Below are positions 43,097 through 51,038 of a stretch of 55,728 nt of DNA, in pieces. Position numbers and translations under genes: made by a program. The stretch comes from an uncultured Clostridium sp. Lineage in GTDB: Bacteria; Bacillota; Clostridia; TANB77; CAG-508. Each line of letters starts with the position of its first letter. The stretch's first letter is position 1. Under the pieces are notes generated by a model. It had not been told where the DNA came from. It did not search any database and saw only the letters and a list, made by a program, of their open reading frames with translations. The DNA lies in NCBI GenBank assembly GCA_946500615.1, contig CAMMWP010000007.1:1-55728 (forward strand). Direction: 5' to 3'.

Positions 43097-44749
43097 ATGA
43101 AGAAATGCAAAATATGTGAGATGAAAAAGTTAATCAAAAAGAATAATGGTATTACCTTAATCGCCTTAGTCATAACAATCATCGTGTTATTGATTTTAGC
43201 AGGTGTAAGCATTGCAACCTTAACAGGAGATAATGGAATTTTAACAAAAGCGACCCAAAGTAAAGAACAAACAGAAATAGGAGAAGAAAAAGAGGCAATA
43301 GGACTTGCATATAATGGAGTGAAGATAGGCAATGAAGGAAAAGATGTAAGTGCAGCAGATTTACAGACAGAATTAAGAAATGATGGATATAACGCAAGTG
43401 TAACAGATAATGGAGATGGAACATTAACAGTAACATTTGATACAGGAAGAAGCTATACAATTGATGAAAATGGAAACATAAGTGAATATATTGTAAGAGA
43501 GCCAGAAGAACCAACAGAAGGAACAGGAACAAATTTTGACATGAGCTATGGTGTAATAGAAGTAGAATTTTTAAGTGGAACAAGTTATCATACGACAACG
43601 ACACCAAATCATCCAATACTAAAAGAAGGAATGACAGCGATCACATATAATGAAAGTACAGGAGAGACAACAAATGTAAGTAATAGTAATGGAGCAGATT
43701 GGTATAGTTATGTAGCAGGAAGTGGAGCAAATGATAATAATGCAAGTCATTGGGCAAATGCAAAAGTAACAGTAAATAATGTAGATAGTTATTTTGTATG
43801 GATACCAAGATATGCATACAGAATCATATATTTTGATTCACAAGATAGTGAAAATGCATATAGAGCAGGAACATTGACAGAAGAAGATGCATTAGCAAAT
43901 GGAAAAATCGTGGGATATAGTGATGCAAGAGGAATTGTAGATACTGAAGGTAGAACGAAAGAAGGTGTTTCAGTACAAACAGCAATATCTGTAAATGATA
44001 AATATTTAAAAACGCATCCAGTATTTGATGGAGATGTAAACTATGGTGGATGGGCAGAAGAAGACGGGACACCAACAAAATTACAAGGAATCTGGGTAGC
44101 AAAATATGAAGCAAGTCAAGTAAGCGGAACATCAACCCCAAAATTTGAACCAGGCGTATCAAGTTGGAGAAGTATAACAATAGGAAATATGTTCACATAT
44201 GGGCAAAACTATAGTACAACATTAAATAGTCATTTAATGAAAAATAGTGAGTGGGGAGCAGTAGCTTACTTAACAGAGAGTAAATATGGAAGAAATAGAA
44301 CCGAAATAACAATAAATAATAATGGAACAACATATTATACAGGAGGAGGTTCTGGAACAGCATATTTAAGTAATACAAATCAAAGTTCAACAGGAAATGT
44401 ATATGGAATCTATGATTTATCGGGAAACGCATATGAATATGTAGCAGGATATTATAGTGGAAGTTCAAATTTAACAAATGGAAGTTCATTTGCAAATGGA
44501 ACTAGTGATGCATATTCAACAGCATATACTGGAACAACAGCAAGTAGCGCATATAAATATGGAGATGCCACATATGAAACGAGTGGATGGAATAACGATA
44601 GCGGTTACTTTGTGTATTCGTACTACCCTTTCTTCCTACGTGGTGGTAGCTGCTACAGTGATTCGAATGCTGGGGTATTTTTCTTCAGCGACTACTTTGG
44701 CGACAGTTACAGCAACTACAGCTTTCGTGTATGTCTCGCAGTACAGTAA
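43097..44749 (+). CDS. Pilin-like exported surface protein with FGE/C-type-lectin fold; candidate DGR target
   Basis: A 550-residue protein. The prepilin-like export segment is NNG (Gly18) ITLIALVITIIVLLILAGV, with Ala at +5 where pilins have Glu. Residues up to about 115 nearly match the GLUG protein at 6512-7900. The C-terminal 380 residues have landmarks of formylglycine-generating-enzyme-like C-type-lectin folds: YFVWIPRYAYRI, GIWVAKYEAS, NSEWGAVAYL, VYGIYDLSGNAYEYVAGYY, then FFLRGGSC ... AGVF ... FRVCLA. In known diversity-generating retroelement (DGR) targets the variable region is exactly this last part. The final 52 codons change codon use sharply. AAAGGGAG precedes ATG 43097. Ligand unknown; probably a display protein for a hypervariable binding surface. 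Confidence 0.88.
   Translation: MKKCKICEMKKLIKKNNGITLIALVITIIVLLILAGVSIATLTGDNGILTKATQSKEQTEIGEEKEAIGLAYNGVKIGNEGKDVSAADLQTELRNDGYNASVTDNGDGTLTVTFDTGRSYTIDENGNISEYIVREPEEPTEGTGTNFDMSYGVIEVEFLSGTSYHTTTTPNHPILKEGMTAITYNESTGETTNVSNSNGADWYSYVAGSGANDNNASHWANAKVTVNNVDSYFVWIPRYAYRIIYFDSQDSENAYRAGTLTEEDALANGKIVGYSDARGIVDTEGRTKEGVSVQTAISVNDKYLKTHPVFDGDVNYGGWAEEDGTPTKLQGIWVAKYEASQVSGTSTPKFEPGVSSWRSITIGNMFTYGQNYSTTLNSHLMKNSEWGAVAYLTESKYGRNRTEITINNNGTTYYTGGGSGTAYLSNTNQSSTGNVYGIYDLSGNAYEYVAGYYSGSSNLTNGSSFANGTSDAYSTAYTGTTASSAYKYGDATYETSGWNNDSGYFVYSYYPFFLRGGSCYSDSNAGVFFFSDYFGDSYSNYSFRVCLAVQ
44591..44749 (+). repeat. Candidate DGR variable region (VR) at the 3' end of the surface gene
   Basis: From codon AAT at 44591 to the stop, 23 of 52 codons end in C (TAC, TTC, AGC, GAC, GGC, TGC), and Arg is CGT and Gly GGT/GGC, whereas the rest of the gene uses AGA, GGA, AAT and TAT. 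Runs such as TTC-TTC-AGC-GAC-TAC are what adenine-specific mutagenesis makes from AAC codons of a template repeat. Invariant blocks (CTACGTGGTGGT, AATGCTGGGGTATTT, CTTTCGTGTATGTCTCG) fit the conserved framework. The template repeat is not in the window. Confidence 0.7.
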
Positions 44750-45019
44750 TGTGAAATCTGTTATCTGAGTAAATATGAAATATAGCAATACACATGAAAA
44801 CAAGAAGAAACTAAATGATTCGTTCTTTTCGTCCGGGCGTAGCTTGAGCGAAAAGCATAGGGATATATCAATGATGAATGCTTATTTTTATAGGTATTAA
44901 CTCATGGAAAGGTCACGCAAAACATGCTAATAGTTTTCATTCGGTAAATAAATTGCTAGAGGAATTTGTGTTAAAGAAGTGAAAAACATATTGCTAAACG
45001 CTAAAAAAAGTTATAAAAT
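44750..45019 (+). other. 3' region after the VR, with a GC-rich hairpin
   Basis: No coding frame. CTTTTCG (44825-44831) and CGAAAAG (44849-44855) enclose a GC-rich 17-base loop (TCCGGGCGTAGCTTGAG). In characterised DGRs a hairpin downstream of the VR aids retrohoming; this one is about 75 bp away, so the assignment is only a suggestion. Otherwise AT-rich. Confidence 0.4.
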
Positions 45020-45056
45020 ACAATCATACAAAAACTATGTATGGTTGTTTTTTATT
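45020..45056 (+). terminator. Terminator after the DGR-type surface gene
   Basis: ACAATCATACA (45020-45030) pairs with TGTATGGTTGT (45038-45048), with one wobble, followed by TTTTTT. It is 270 bp after the stop codon, so the mRNA would include the hairpin region after the VR. Confidence 0.8.
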
Positions 45057-45139
45057 TCATATGTTTGTATGTACTATATATGCAATCATATTTATATATA
45101 AAAATATCAGTTTAATAAACAAAGAAAGAAGGAATCAAT

Positions 45140-46258
45140 ATGGAAAAATCAAAAGTATATTTCACAGACTTTAGAGCAAAACCGGGATATAACTTATTAC
45201 AAAAACTAGAAAAACTAATGAAAAAAGCAGGAATTGAAAAAATAGACTTTCAAAATAAATATGTAGCCATCAAAATTCACTTTGGAGAACCGGGAAACTT
45301 AGCATATCTAAGACCAAACTATGCAAAAGTAGTAGCAGATGTTGTTAAAGAATTAGGAGGAAAGCCATTTTTAACAGACTGTAATACTTTATATGTTGGG
45401 GGAAGAAAAAATGCGATTGACCACTTAGATGCAGCATATGTGAATGGATTTAGTCCATTTTCAACAGGCTGTCATGTGATCATTGCAGATGGATTAAAAG
45501 GAACAGATGAAACCTATGTAGATATAGGCGGAGAATATGTTAAATCTGCCAAAATTGGAAGGGCCATTATGGATGCCGATATTGTCATATCTTTAAACCA
45601 TTTCAAAGGACATGAAGGAACAGGATTTGGCGGAGCAATTAAAAATATTGGAATGGGCTGTGGTTCAAGAGCTGGAAAAATGGAAATGCATAGTAGTGGA
45701 AAACCAGAAGTCATTTTAGAAAAATGCAAAAAGTGTAAACAATGTATTAAAATTTGTGCACATGGTGCGATTTCATATAATGAAGAAGGAAAAGCAGTGA
45801 TAGACCATAATAAATGTGTGGGATGTGGCAGATGTATTGGAATCTGTAATTTTGATGCGATTAAATCACCAAATGATGAAGCAGCAGATATTCTAAATAA
45901 GAAAATGGCAGAATATGCATTAGCAGTTGTAAAAGATAGACCACAATTTCATATTAGTTTAATTTGTGATGTTTCGCCAAACTGTGATTGTCATGCAGAA
46001 AATGATGCACCAATTGTTCCAAACATTGGCATGTTAGCTTCATTTGATATGGTGGCATTAGACAAAGCATGTGCAGATTTAGTGAATAAACAAGAAGTAT
46101 TCCAAAACAGTGCACTAGGAGAAAACATGGAGAAAAAAGTAGAAGGACATGACCATTTCCATATCAATCATCCAGATACCAACTGGGAAAGTCAAATTGA
46201 ACATGGAGAAAAAATTGGCTTGGGAAGTTCGGAATATGAATTAATAAAAATGAAATAG
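45140..46258 (+). CDS. DUF362 protein with two 4Fe-4S ferredoxin motifs
   Basis: A 372-residue protein. The DUF362 region covers residues 1-185 (KIHFGEPGNLAYLRP, DCNTLYVGGRKN, LNHFKGHEGTGFGGAIKNIGMGC). Two ferredoxin-type cluster motifs follow, CKKCKQCIKIC and CVGCGRCIGIC (about 196-240), and a C-terminal part with CDVSPNCDCH. It probably accepts electrons in a cytoplasmic redox reaction; the family's substrate is unknown. AGAAGGA precedes ATG. It stands alone between terminators. Confidence 0.9.
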   Translation: MEKSKVYFTDFRAKPGYNLLQKLEKLMKKAGIEKIDFQNKYVAIKIHFGEPGNLAYLRPNYAKVVADVVKELGGKPFLTDCNTLYVGGRKNAIDHLDAAYVNGFSPFSTGCHVIIADGLKGTDETYVDIGGEYVKSAKIGRAIMDADIVISLNHFKGHEGTGFGGAIKNIGMGCGSRAGKMEMHSSGKPEVILEKCKKCKQCIKICAHGAISYNEEGKAVIDHNKCVGCGRCIGICNFDAIKSPNDEAADILNKKMAEYALAVVKDRPQFHISLICDVSPNCDCHAENDAPIVPNIGMLASFDMVALDKACADLVNKQEVFQNSALGENMEKKVEGHDHFHINHPDTNWESQIEHGEKIGLGSSEYELIKMK

Positions 46259-46385
46259 AAATAACATAAAATTTATAAAAATGGAAATGATATATAAAGT
46301 TTATTTAATAATGAATTATATCATAAAATGATATAAAGTAAATAGAATTAAAAAAATAATTGTATAGATAAAACTGGAGGCATTT

Positions 46386-47237
46386 ATGCAAGTAATATCA
46401 AGTAAAGATAATGAATTTATCAAACACATAAAAAAATTAAAAGATAAAAAATATAGAGACTTGAATAATGAATATATCATTGAAGGGATCAAAATTATAC
46501 AAGAAGCTATTAATGAGAAAGCAAATATAAAACAGGTCGTTATTTGTGATGACTGCGAAAAAACATCAAACATACCAAAAGAGCTTATGTATGAAATTGC
46601 TAGACAAGAATGTGTCTATGTGACAAGTAAATTATTTGAAACACTAACAGATGTTGCCAATCCACAGGGAATATTAGCAATTGTAGAGAAAAATCATATA
46701 CAATCATATACAAGTAGCAAAGAAGAAGGTAAAGTAGAAATACAAGAAAGTAATTTACAACAACCCAATATTGACTATACGCAAGATATCATAGTAGCAT
46801 TAGATGACATTCAAGATCCGGGAAATTTAGGAACCATATTAAGAACAGTAGACAGTATTGGAATTAACCAAATACTAGTATCCAAAGGAACAGCAGACTG
46901 TTATAATCCTAAAGTAGTACGTTCAACAATGGGAGCCATATTTAGAGTAAAAATTATCGAATGCGAAGATTTAGAAAAGACATTAAAAGAAATTAAAAAG
47001 CATACATTTGAAATTGTCGTCAGTTCATTACAAACAAACAACAGCATTTATGATATTAACTATAAGAAAAAAGTAATTGTAATAGGAAATGAAGCAAATG
47101 GGGTAGAAGAAAGAATACAAAAAATAGCAGACAAAAAAGTAAAAATACCCATGCTTGGAAAAACAGAAAGTTTAAATGCTTCAGTAGCTACAGGAATTAT
47201 ATTATATGAATATGTGAGACAAAAATTGATATATTAG
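46386..47237 (+). CDS. TrmH/SpoU-family RNA 2'-O-methyltransferase
   Basis: A 283-residue SPOUT methyltransferase that methylates ribose in rRNA or tRNA with S-adenosylmethionine. The N-terminal substrate-binding domain (ISSKDNEFIKHIKKLKDKKYR) is of the 23S-rRNA type. Catalytic-domain motifs are LDDIQDPGNLGTILRT (about 138-153), VIGNEANGV and SLNASVATGIILYE at the C-terminus, forming the knot. A GGAGGC site lies near ATG 46386. The site of modification cannot be inferred. Confidence 0.93.
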   Translation: MQVISSKDNEFIKHIKKLKDKKYRDLNNEYIIEGIKIIQEAINEKANIKQVVICDDCEKTSNIPKELMYEIARQECVYVTSKLFETLTDVANPQGILAIVEKNHIQSYTSSKEEGKVEIQESNLQQPNIDYTQDIIVALDDIQDPGNLGTILRTVDSIGINQILVSKGTADCYNPKVVRSTMGAIFRVKIIECEDLEKTLKEIKKHTFEIVVSSLQTNNSIYDINYKKKVIVIGNEANGVEERIQKIADKKVKIPMLGKTESLNASVATGIILYEYVRQKLIY

Positions 47238-47301
47238 GGACATGCCAAATCGTTCAAACGTATGTCAAAATTCTACTTTATGAAAAAATTATGTTTTTTG
47301 T

Positions 47302-47328
47302 GTTACGTTTGTATATAAAACGTGATAC
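47302..47328 (+). promoter_or_regulatory. Palindromic operator upstream of dinJ
   Basis: GTTACGTTT and AAACGTGATAC form an interrupted palindrome just upstream of a TACAAT -10-like box (47326-47331). Antitoxins of this class repress their own promoter through such palindromes, so this is the likely DinJ binding site. An exact -35 box was not identified. Confidence 0.6.
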
Positions 47329-47361
47329 AATACATATAATAGAGTATAGGAGGTGTTAGTT

Positions 47362-47634
47362 ATGGCAAAAACAGATACTTTGCATATAAGAGTAGAACCT
47401 AATGTTAAACAGAGGGCTGAAGAAACATTAAGTGATTTAGGTTTATCTATTTCTGAAGCTATAAATATATTTTTAAATCAAATTATATTAAATGATGGTA
47501 TTCCTTTTGAAATTAAAAAACCTAAACTTAATAAGGAAACGATACAAGCAATGGAAGATATAAAGAATGGTAAAAATTTAAGTAAAACTTTTGATTGTGT
47601 AGATGAAATGTTTGAGGAGTTGGATAAAACCTGA
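47362..47634 (+). CDS. dinJ: DinJ/RelB-type antitoxin without a complete toxin
   Basis: A 90-residue antitoxin. The ribbon-helix-helix part is DTLHIRVEPNVKQRAEETLSDLGLSISEAINIFLNQI (about 4-40), and the toxin-wrapping tail is KETIQAMEDIKNG ... FDCVDEMFEELDKT. ATG 47362 lies 6 bases after AGGAGGTG; a GTG in that ribosome site is not the start. DinJ neutralises YafQ, an mRNA endonuclease. Here the YafQ gene is reduced to its last 17 codons directly overlapping the dinJ stop codon, so the antitoxin is an orphan that can still autorepress or cross-protect. Confidence 0.9.
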   Translation: MAKTDTLHIRVEPNVKQRAEETLSDLGLSISEAINIFLNQIILNDGIPFEIKKPKLNKETIQAMEDIKNGKNLSKTFDCVDEMFEELDKT

Positions 47635-47683
47635 CTGGCTTTTAATCTATTGTATTGAGAATGATATATACACAATAAGATAA
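47630..47683 (+). pseudogene. Remnant of yafQ-type toxin (C-terminal stub)
   Basis: In the +1 frame relative to the antitoxin, 47630-47683 reads PDWLLIYCIENDIYTIR and stops. PDWLLIY-x-I-E-x-D is the conserved C-terminal block of YafQ/RelE-type toxins. No N-terminal part is present: about 70 codons between the antitoxin end and this block are deleted. Confidence 0.6.
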
Positions 47684-47713
47684 AAATGCAGAATAGAAAG
47701 GAAAAATGAAAAA

Positions 47714-48211
47714 ATGAAATTACATGTTGTATTAGTAGAACCAGAAATACCTCAAAATACAGGAAATATTGCAAGAACTTGTGCAGCAATTGGTGCTAAA
47801 TTACATTTGGTACATCCCTTAGGATTTAGCATTTCTGAAAAAGCGGTTAAAAGAGCAGGATTAGATTATTGGGATAAATTAGATATAGAAGAACATAGTT
47901 CATTTAAAGAATTTTTAAACGTATATAAACCAGAGGAAAATCATATGTTTTTTGTTACGACAAAAGGAAAACATGTGTATTCAGAACCAAATTTTAAAGA
48001 AATGGAAGAAATTTTTGTTTTATTTGGAAAAGAAACAAAAGGCTTACCAGAAGATATGTTACAAAAATATATACATCAAACAATTCGAATTCCTATGAGA
48101 CCAACTTTGCGTTCATTGAATTTATCAAATTCTGTTTCAATTGTTGTATATGATATTTGTAGACAAAAAGAATTTGAAGGGCTAGAAGAAATTAGTACAT
48201 ATTTCGATTAG
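47714..48211 (+). CDS. trmL: tRNA (cytidine/uridine-34-2'-O)-methyltransferase
   Basis: A 165-residue SPOUT methyltransferase acting on the wobble base of tRNA-Leu. Motifs are LVEPEIPQNTGNIARTCAAIGAKLHLVHPLGF (about 7-38), LFGKETKGLP (about 102-111) and RSLNLSNSVSIVVYD near the C-terminus. Length matches TrmL (YibK/CspR). AGAAAGG is upstream of ATG 47714. The presence of a second methyltransferase near the TrmH-family gene suggests an RNA-modification neighbourhood. Confidence 0.95.
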   Translation: MKLHVVLVEPEIPQNTGNIARTCAAIGAKLHLVHPLGFSISEKAVKRAGLDYWDKLDIEEHSSFKEFLNVYKPEENHMFFVTTKGKHVYSEPNFKEMEEIFVLFGKETKGLPEDMLQKYIHQTIRIPMRPTLRSLNLSNSVSIVVYDICRQKEFEGLEEISTYFD

Positions 48212-48322
48212 ATAGACGACTTAAATAATGTAATATTTTAATAAAGTCATAAAAAAACATTGAAAAATTTTGAAATAAACTATATAATATCCTAAAACAC
48301 ATAAGATGAAGGAGAAAAACAA

Positions 48323-49117
48323 ATGAATACATTTCAATTTGTACCAGAAGGATGGAATGAAAGTATAGAAAATTTGAATTTGCAAAAGATACAAGAATAC
48401 AAGGAAGAAAATAGAACACTACAAGGCATTGTACAAAGTTGTGATGAAAACTACAATTTACATATTCCATTAGGAAATAAAATAGAGGGAATTATTCCAA
48501 GATGTGAAGTAGAAAACATGAAAGAAGGTGTACCAGATGAAAGATTATGTACTGGAAAGGTACACAAATATGTACAATTTAAAATAGAGGATATTGAAGA
48601 TAATACAATATTATTATCTCGTAAGAGTGTACAGCAAGAAGCCTTACAATATATCAAACATAACATGCAAGTGGGAGAGCAAGTAACAGGTATTGTAAAA
48701 AATATTAGACCATATGGTGCTTTTATTGAAATCGGAGGAGGCATTGTTGGACTAGCACACATTGAAGATTTATCAGTGGCAAGAATTAAAACACCATATG
48801 AAAGACTAAAAATTGGACAAAAAGTCAATGTTGTGGTAAAATCTATAGATAGATATACAGGGAAGATCAATTTATCATATAAAGAAACTTTAGGAACATG
48901 GGAAGAAAATGCTAAAAAATTCACTTCTGGTATGAAAGTAGAAGGGATTGTACGAGAAACTGAAAAAAACAAAAATGGCATTTTTATAGAATTAACACCC
49001 AATTTAGTAGGGATGGCAGAATATTCTGAAGGGTATTTATATGGACAAAAAGTAAACGTATTTATCAAAAGAATCGATAATGAAAAAAAGAAAGTAAAAT
49101 TATTAATAGAAAAATGA
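48323..49117 (+). CDS. S1-domain RNA-binding protein
   Basis: A 264-residue protein with three OB-fold modules: about 30-95 (LQGIVQSCDENYNLHIPLGNKIEGIIP), a canonical S1 domain at about 116-190 (VGEQVTGIVKNIRPYGAFIEIGGGIVGLAHIEDLSVARI ... INLSYK), and a degenerate third one at about 205-262 (VEGIVRETEKNKNGIFIEL). Such proteins resemble truncated ribosomal protein S1 in Bacillota and bind mRNA or ribosomes. AAGGAG precedes ATG 48323. Confidence 0.9.
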   Translation: MNTFQFVPEGWNESIENLNLQKIQEYKEENRTLQGIVQSCDENYNLHIPLGNKIEGIIPRCEVENMKEGVPDERLCTGKVHKYVQFKIEDIEDNTILLSRKSVQQEALQYIKHNMQVGEQVTGIVKNIRPYGAFIEIGGGIVGLAHIEDLSVARIKTPYERLKIGQKVNVVVKSIDRYTGKINLSYKETLGTWEENAKKFTSGMKVEGIVRETEKNKNGIFIELTPNLVGMAEYSEGYLYGQKVNVFIKRIDNEKKKVKLLIEK

Positions 49118-49174
49118 AGTTCGTTTATAATTAAAAATTATAGATAATTCTAAATTTATAAGGAGGAAACAAAA

Positions 49175-50110
49175 ATGGTAGAAGATAATGAAATCAAGGC
49201 ACAAGTATCTCCATTTGCCATAAGAGAAGGTGAAATAAAAACTTTTGATGGAAAAGATGGGTATGTGTCAATGAATCAAATCGTACATAAGATTAATATT
49301 GGACATATTAGTGATATCCATTTTGCAATTTTAGACTTAGTCAATGAATTTGAATTTATTACTTCAAGACAATTATACCAAATGTTAGAAATTAAAGGAT
49401 TTGACCCTAAGTCACAAGACAAATTAAATAATAAACTAGATCAACTAGTAAAATCTAAAATTTTAACAAGATATTACTTTACTTCTGATGAAGGAAAAGG
49501 AATTTATAGAATTTATTGTTTAGAGAAGATGGGAAAATATTTGTTAAATTCTAAAGAAATAGACTGTAAATGGCAACCATCTGACAATACAAAACCAGTA
49601 CCAATGATTAAAAAGAGATTAGCTGGAAATCAAACATTAATTGCATATTTAAGAAAAGTAAAAGCATTTGATAGTTATATTGTAAAACCAGCAATCACAG
49701 CAAAAATTTCTGGAAAGCTATTTAAAGCAAGTGGTGGATCTGTAAAACTTACGAAAAACAAAAAATCTATTCAATTTGTTTTTGAAGTGATCAGAAGAGA
49801 ACCAGACTGGCAAAAGAAACTAGTTGAAAGAATGAGATTATATAAAGAATTCTATGAAAATTACGTTTTAGGGGATTCTGGATTTAGTGGTATGCCACAA
49901 CTAATTTTAATTTGTGAAGATGAAAAACATATGGTTGAAACATTTAAAGAAATCGTAGCAAATCAGTTAGAAATATCACAAATAAAATTATATTTCACAA
50001 CAGATTTGAGACAAAATAAAGAAACGTTAGAAGAAACATTAGTGGAATTCAAGTTAGTAGATGGAAAATATAAAATGGAAAATGTAGAATTAAAATTATT
50101 AGGAATGTAG
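49175..50110 (+). CDS. Winged-helix protein, replication-relaxation-like
   Basis: A 311-residue protein. Residues 45-110 resemble a winged-helix domain (DLVNEFEFITSRQLYQMLEIKG ... LDQLVKSKILTRYYFTSD) like that of the replication-relaxation family. The rest (about 140-311) has a mixed alpha/beta fold with PQLILICEDEKHM and AITAKISGKLFKASGGSVKL, seen in nuclease-like or DNA-binding proteins, but no catalytic motif can be assigned. An AAGGAGG site is 7 bases before ATG. Possible role in plasmid or mobile DNA replication, or as a transcription factor; uncertain. Confidence 0.7.
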   Translation: MVEDNEIKAQVSPFAIREGEIKTFDGKDGYVSMNQIVHKINIGHISDIHFAILDLVNEFEFITSRQLYQMLEIKGFDPKSQDKLNNKLDQLVKSKILTRYYFTSDEGKGIYRIYCLEKMGKYLLNSKEIDCKWQPSDNTKPVPMIKKRLAGNQTLIAYLRKVKAFDSYIVKPAITAKISGKLFKASGGSVKLTKNKKSIQFVFEVIRREPDWQKKLVERMRLYKEFYENYVLGDSGFSGMPQLILICEDEKHMVETFKEIVANQLEISQIKLYFTTDLRQNKETLEETLVEFKLVDGKYKMENVELKLLGM

Positions 50111-50112
50111 TT

Positions 50113-50152
50113 AAAACGGGAAATTGGGATGAACTCATTTTTCCCGTTTTCC
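50113..50152. terminator. Bidirectional terminator between winged-helix gene and pflA
   Basis: AAAACGGGAAA (50113-50123) pairs with TTTCCCGTTTT (50140-50150). It closes the plus-strand gene ending at 50110 and the minus-strand pflA ending at 50157. Confidence 0.85.
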
Positions 50153-50156
50153 CGTT

Positions 50157-50915
50157 CTAGTGAATTCCTAAAATTGCTTTAGCGCGTTTGACATCATCAC
50201 TTGTGGCATCTGGAATATTTTCTAAATCATACTTACATCCTAGCTTTGACCACTTATATTTACCAATGCTATGGTAAGGTAGAATTTCCACCTTTTCAAC
50301 AGTATTTAATGTAGAAATAAAATCCTTAAGTTTTCGCAAATCATTCTCATCATCTGTAAAACCCGGAACTAATACTTGTCTAATCCATATAGGAATTTGA
50401 TGTTCACTTAAATATTTTGCAAATGCTAGTTCTAACTTGTTATCAAAACCAACTAAATGTTTACACTTTTCGCTGTCAATATGCTTAATATCTAATAATA
50501 CTAAATCTGTTAAAGTTAACAAATGCTTAATATCTTCGGTTAGTGTGACCATTCCAGAAGTATCAATACAAGTATGAATTTTTTTCTTTTTTAATTTGGT
50601 AAATAATTCAATTAAGAAATTTACTTGCAATAAGGGTTCTCCACCAGAAATGGTAACACCACCATTTGGGGTAATATAATTCTTATATTTTAAAATCATT
50701 TTATAAACATCGTCAACAGAATAATATTTTCCTTCTTTCATATCCCAAGTGTCGCGATTGTGACAATATTTACATTGCAAGTGACATCCTTGAAGAAATA
50801 AAACAAAACGAATACCCGGACCATCAACAGCTCCAAAAGTTTCAATAGAATGTACTTTTGCATAATATTTTAAATCTTTTTCATTATTTTGAGAATTTTT
50901 ATTTTTTTCCATCAT
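50157..50915 (-). CDS. pflA: Pyruvate formate-lyase activating enzyme
   Basis: A 252-residue radical SAM activase that installs the glycyl radical in PflB. The iron-sulfur motif is CHLQCKYC (CxxxCxxC, about 42-49), followed by TWDMKEGKYYSV and GGVTISGGEPLLQ (about 78-92) for SAM binding. The C-terminal region ends with AKAILGIH. The start is placed at the first of two adjacent ATGs (50915); AAAGGAG is about 15 bases further upstream, so the choice is not firm, and an earlier frame up to 50990 has no ribosome site. It is 123 bp after pflB on the same strand. Confidence 0.93.
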   Translation of the reverse strand: MMEKNKNSQNNEKDLKYYAKVHSIETFGAVDGPGIRFVLFLQGCHLQCKYCHNRDTWDMKEGKYYSVDDVYKMILKYKNYITPNGGVTISGGEPLLQVNFLIELFTKLKKKKIHTCIDTSGMVTLTEDIKHLLTLTDLVLLDIKHIDSEKCKHLVGFDNKLELAFAKYLSEHQIPIWIRQVLVPGFTDDENDLRKLKDFISTLNTVEKVEILPYHSIGKYKWSKLGCKYDLENIPDATSDDVKRAKAILGIH

Positions 50916-51038
50916 TCTTTTCCAACCTTGCTCCTTTATGAATGTATTGTAGAAAAATACAAATTTTAATAAGAATAAATAGCTACTCAAAAGAAAACAG
51001 GGATTAAAGGAGTTTCCTTCTTCAATCCCTTCAATTGC

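Noticed and set aside
43179..44495. Long open frames on the minus strand opposite the DGR-type gene
   Set aside because: They are low-complexity His/Leu/Phe translations, have no ribosome sites, and mirror the strongly biased codons of the plus-strand gene.
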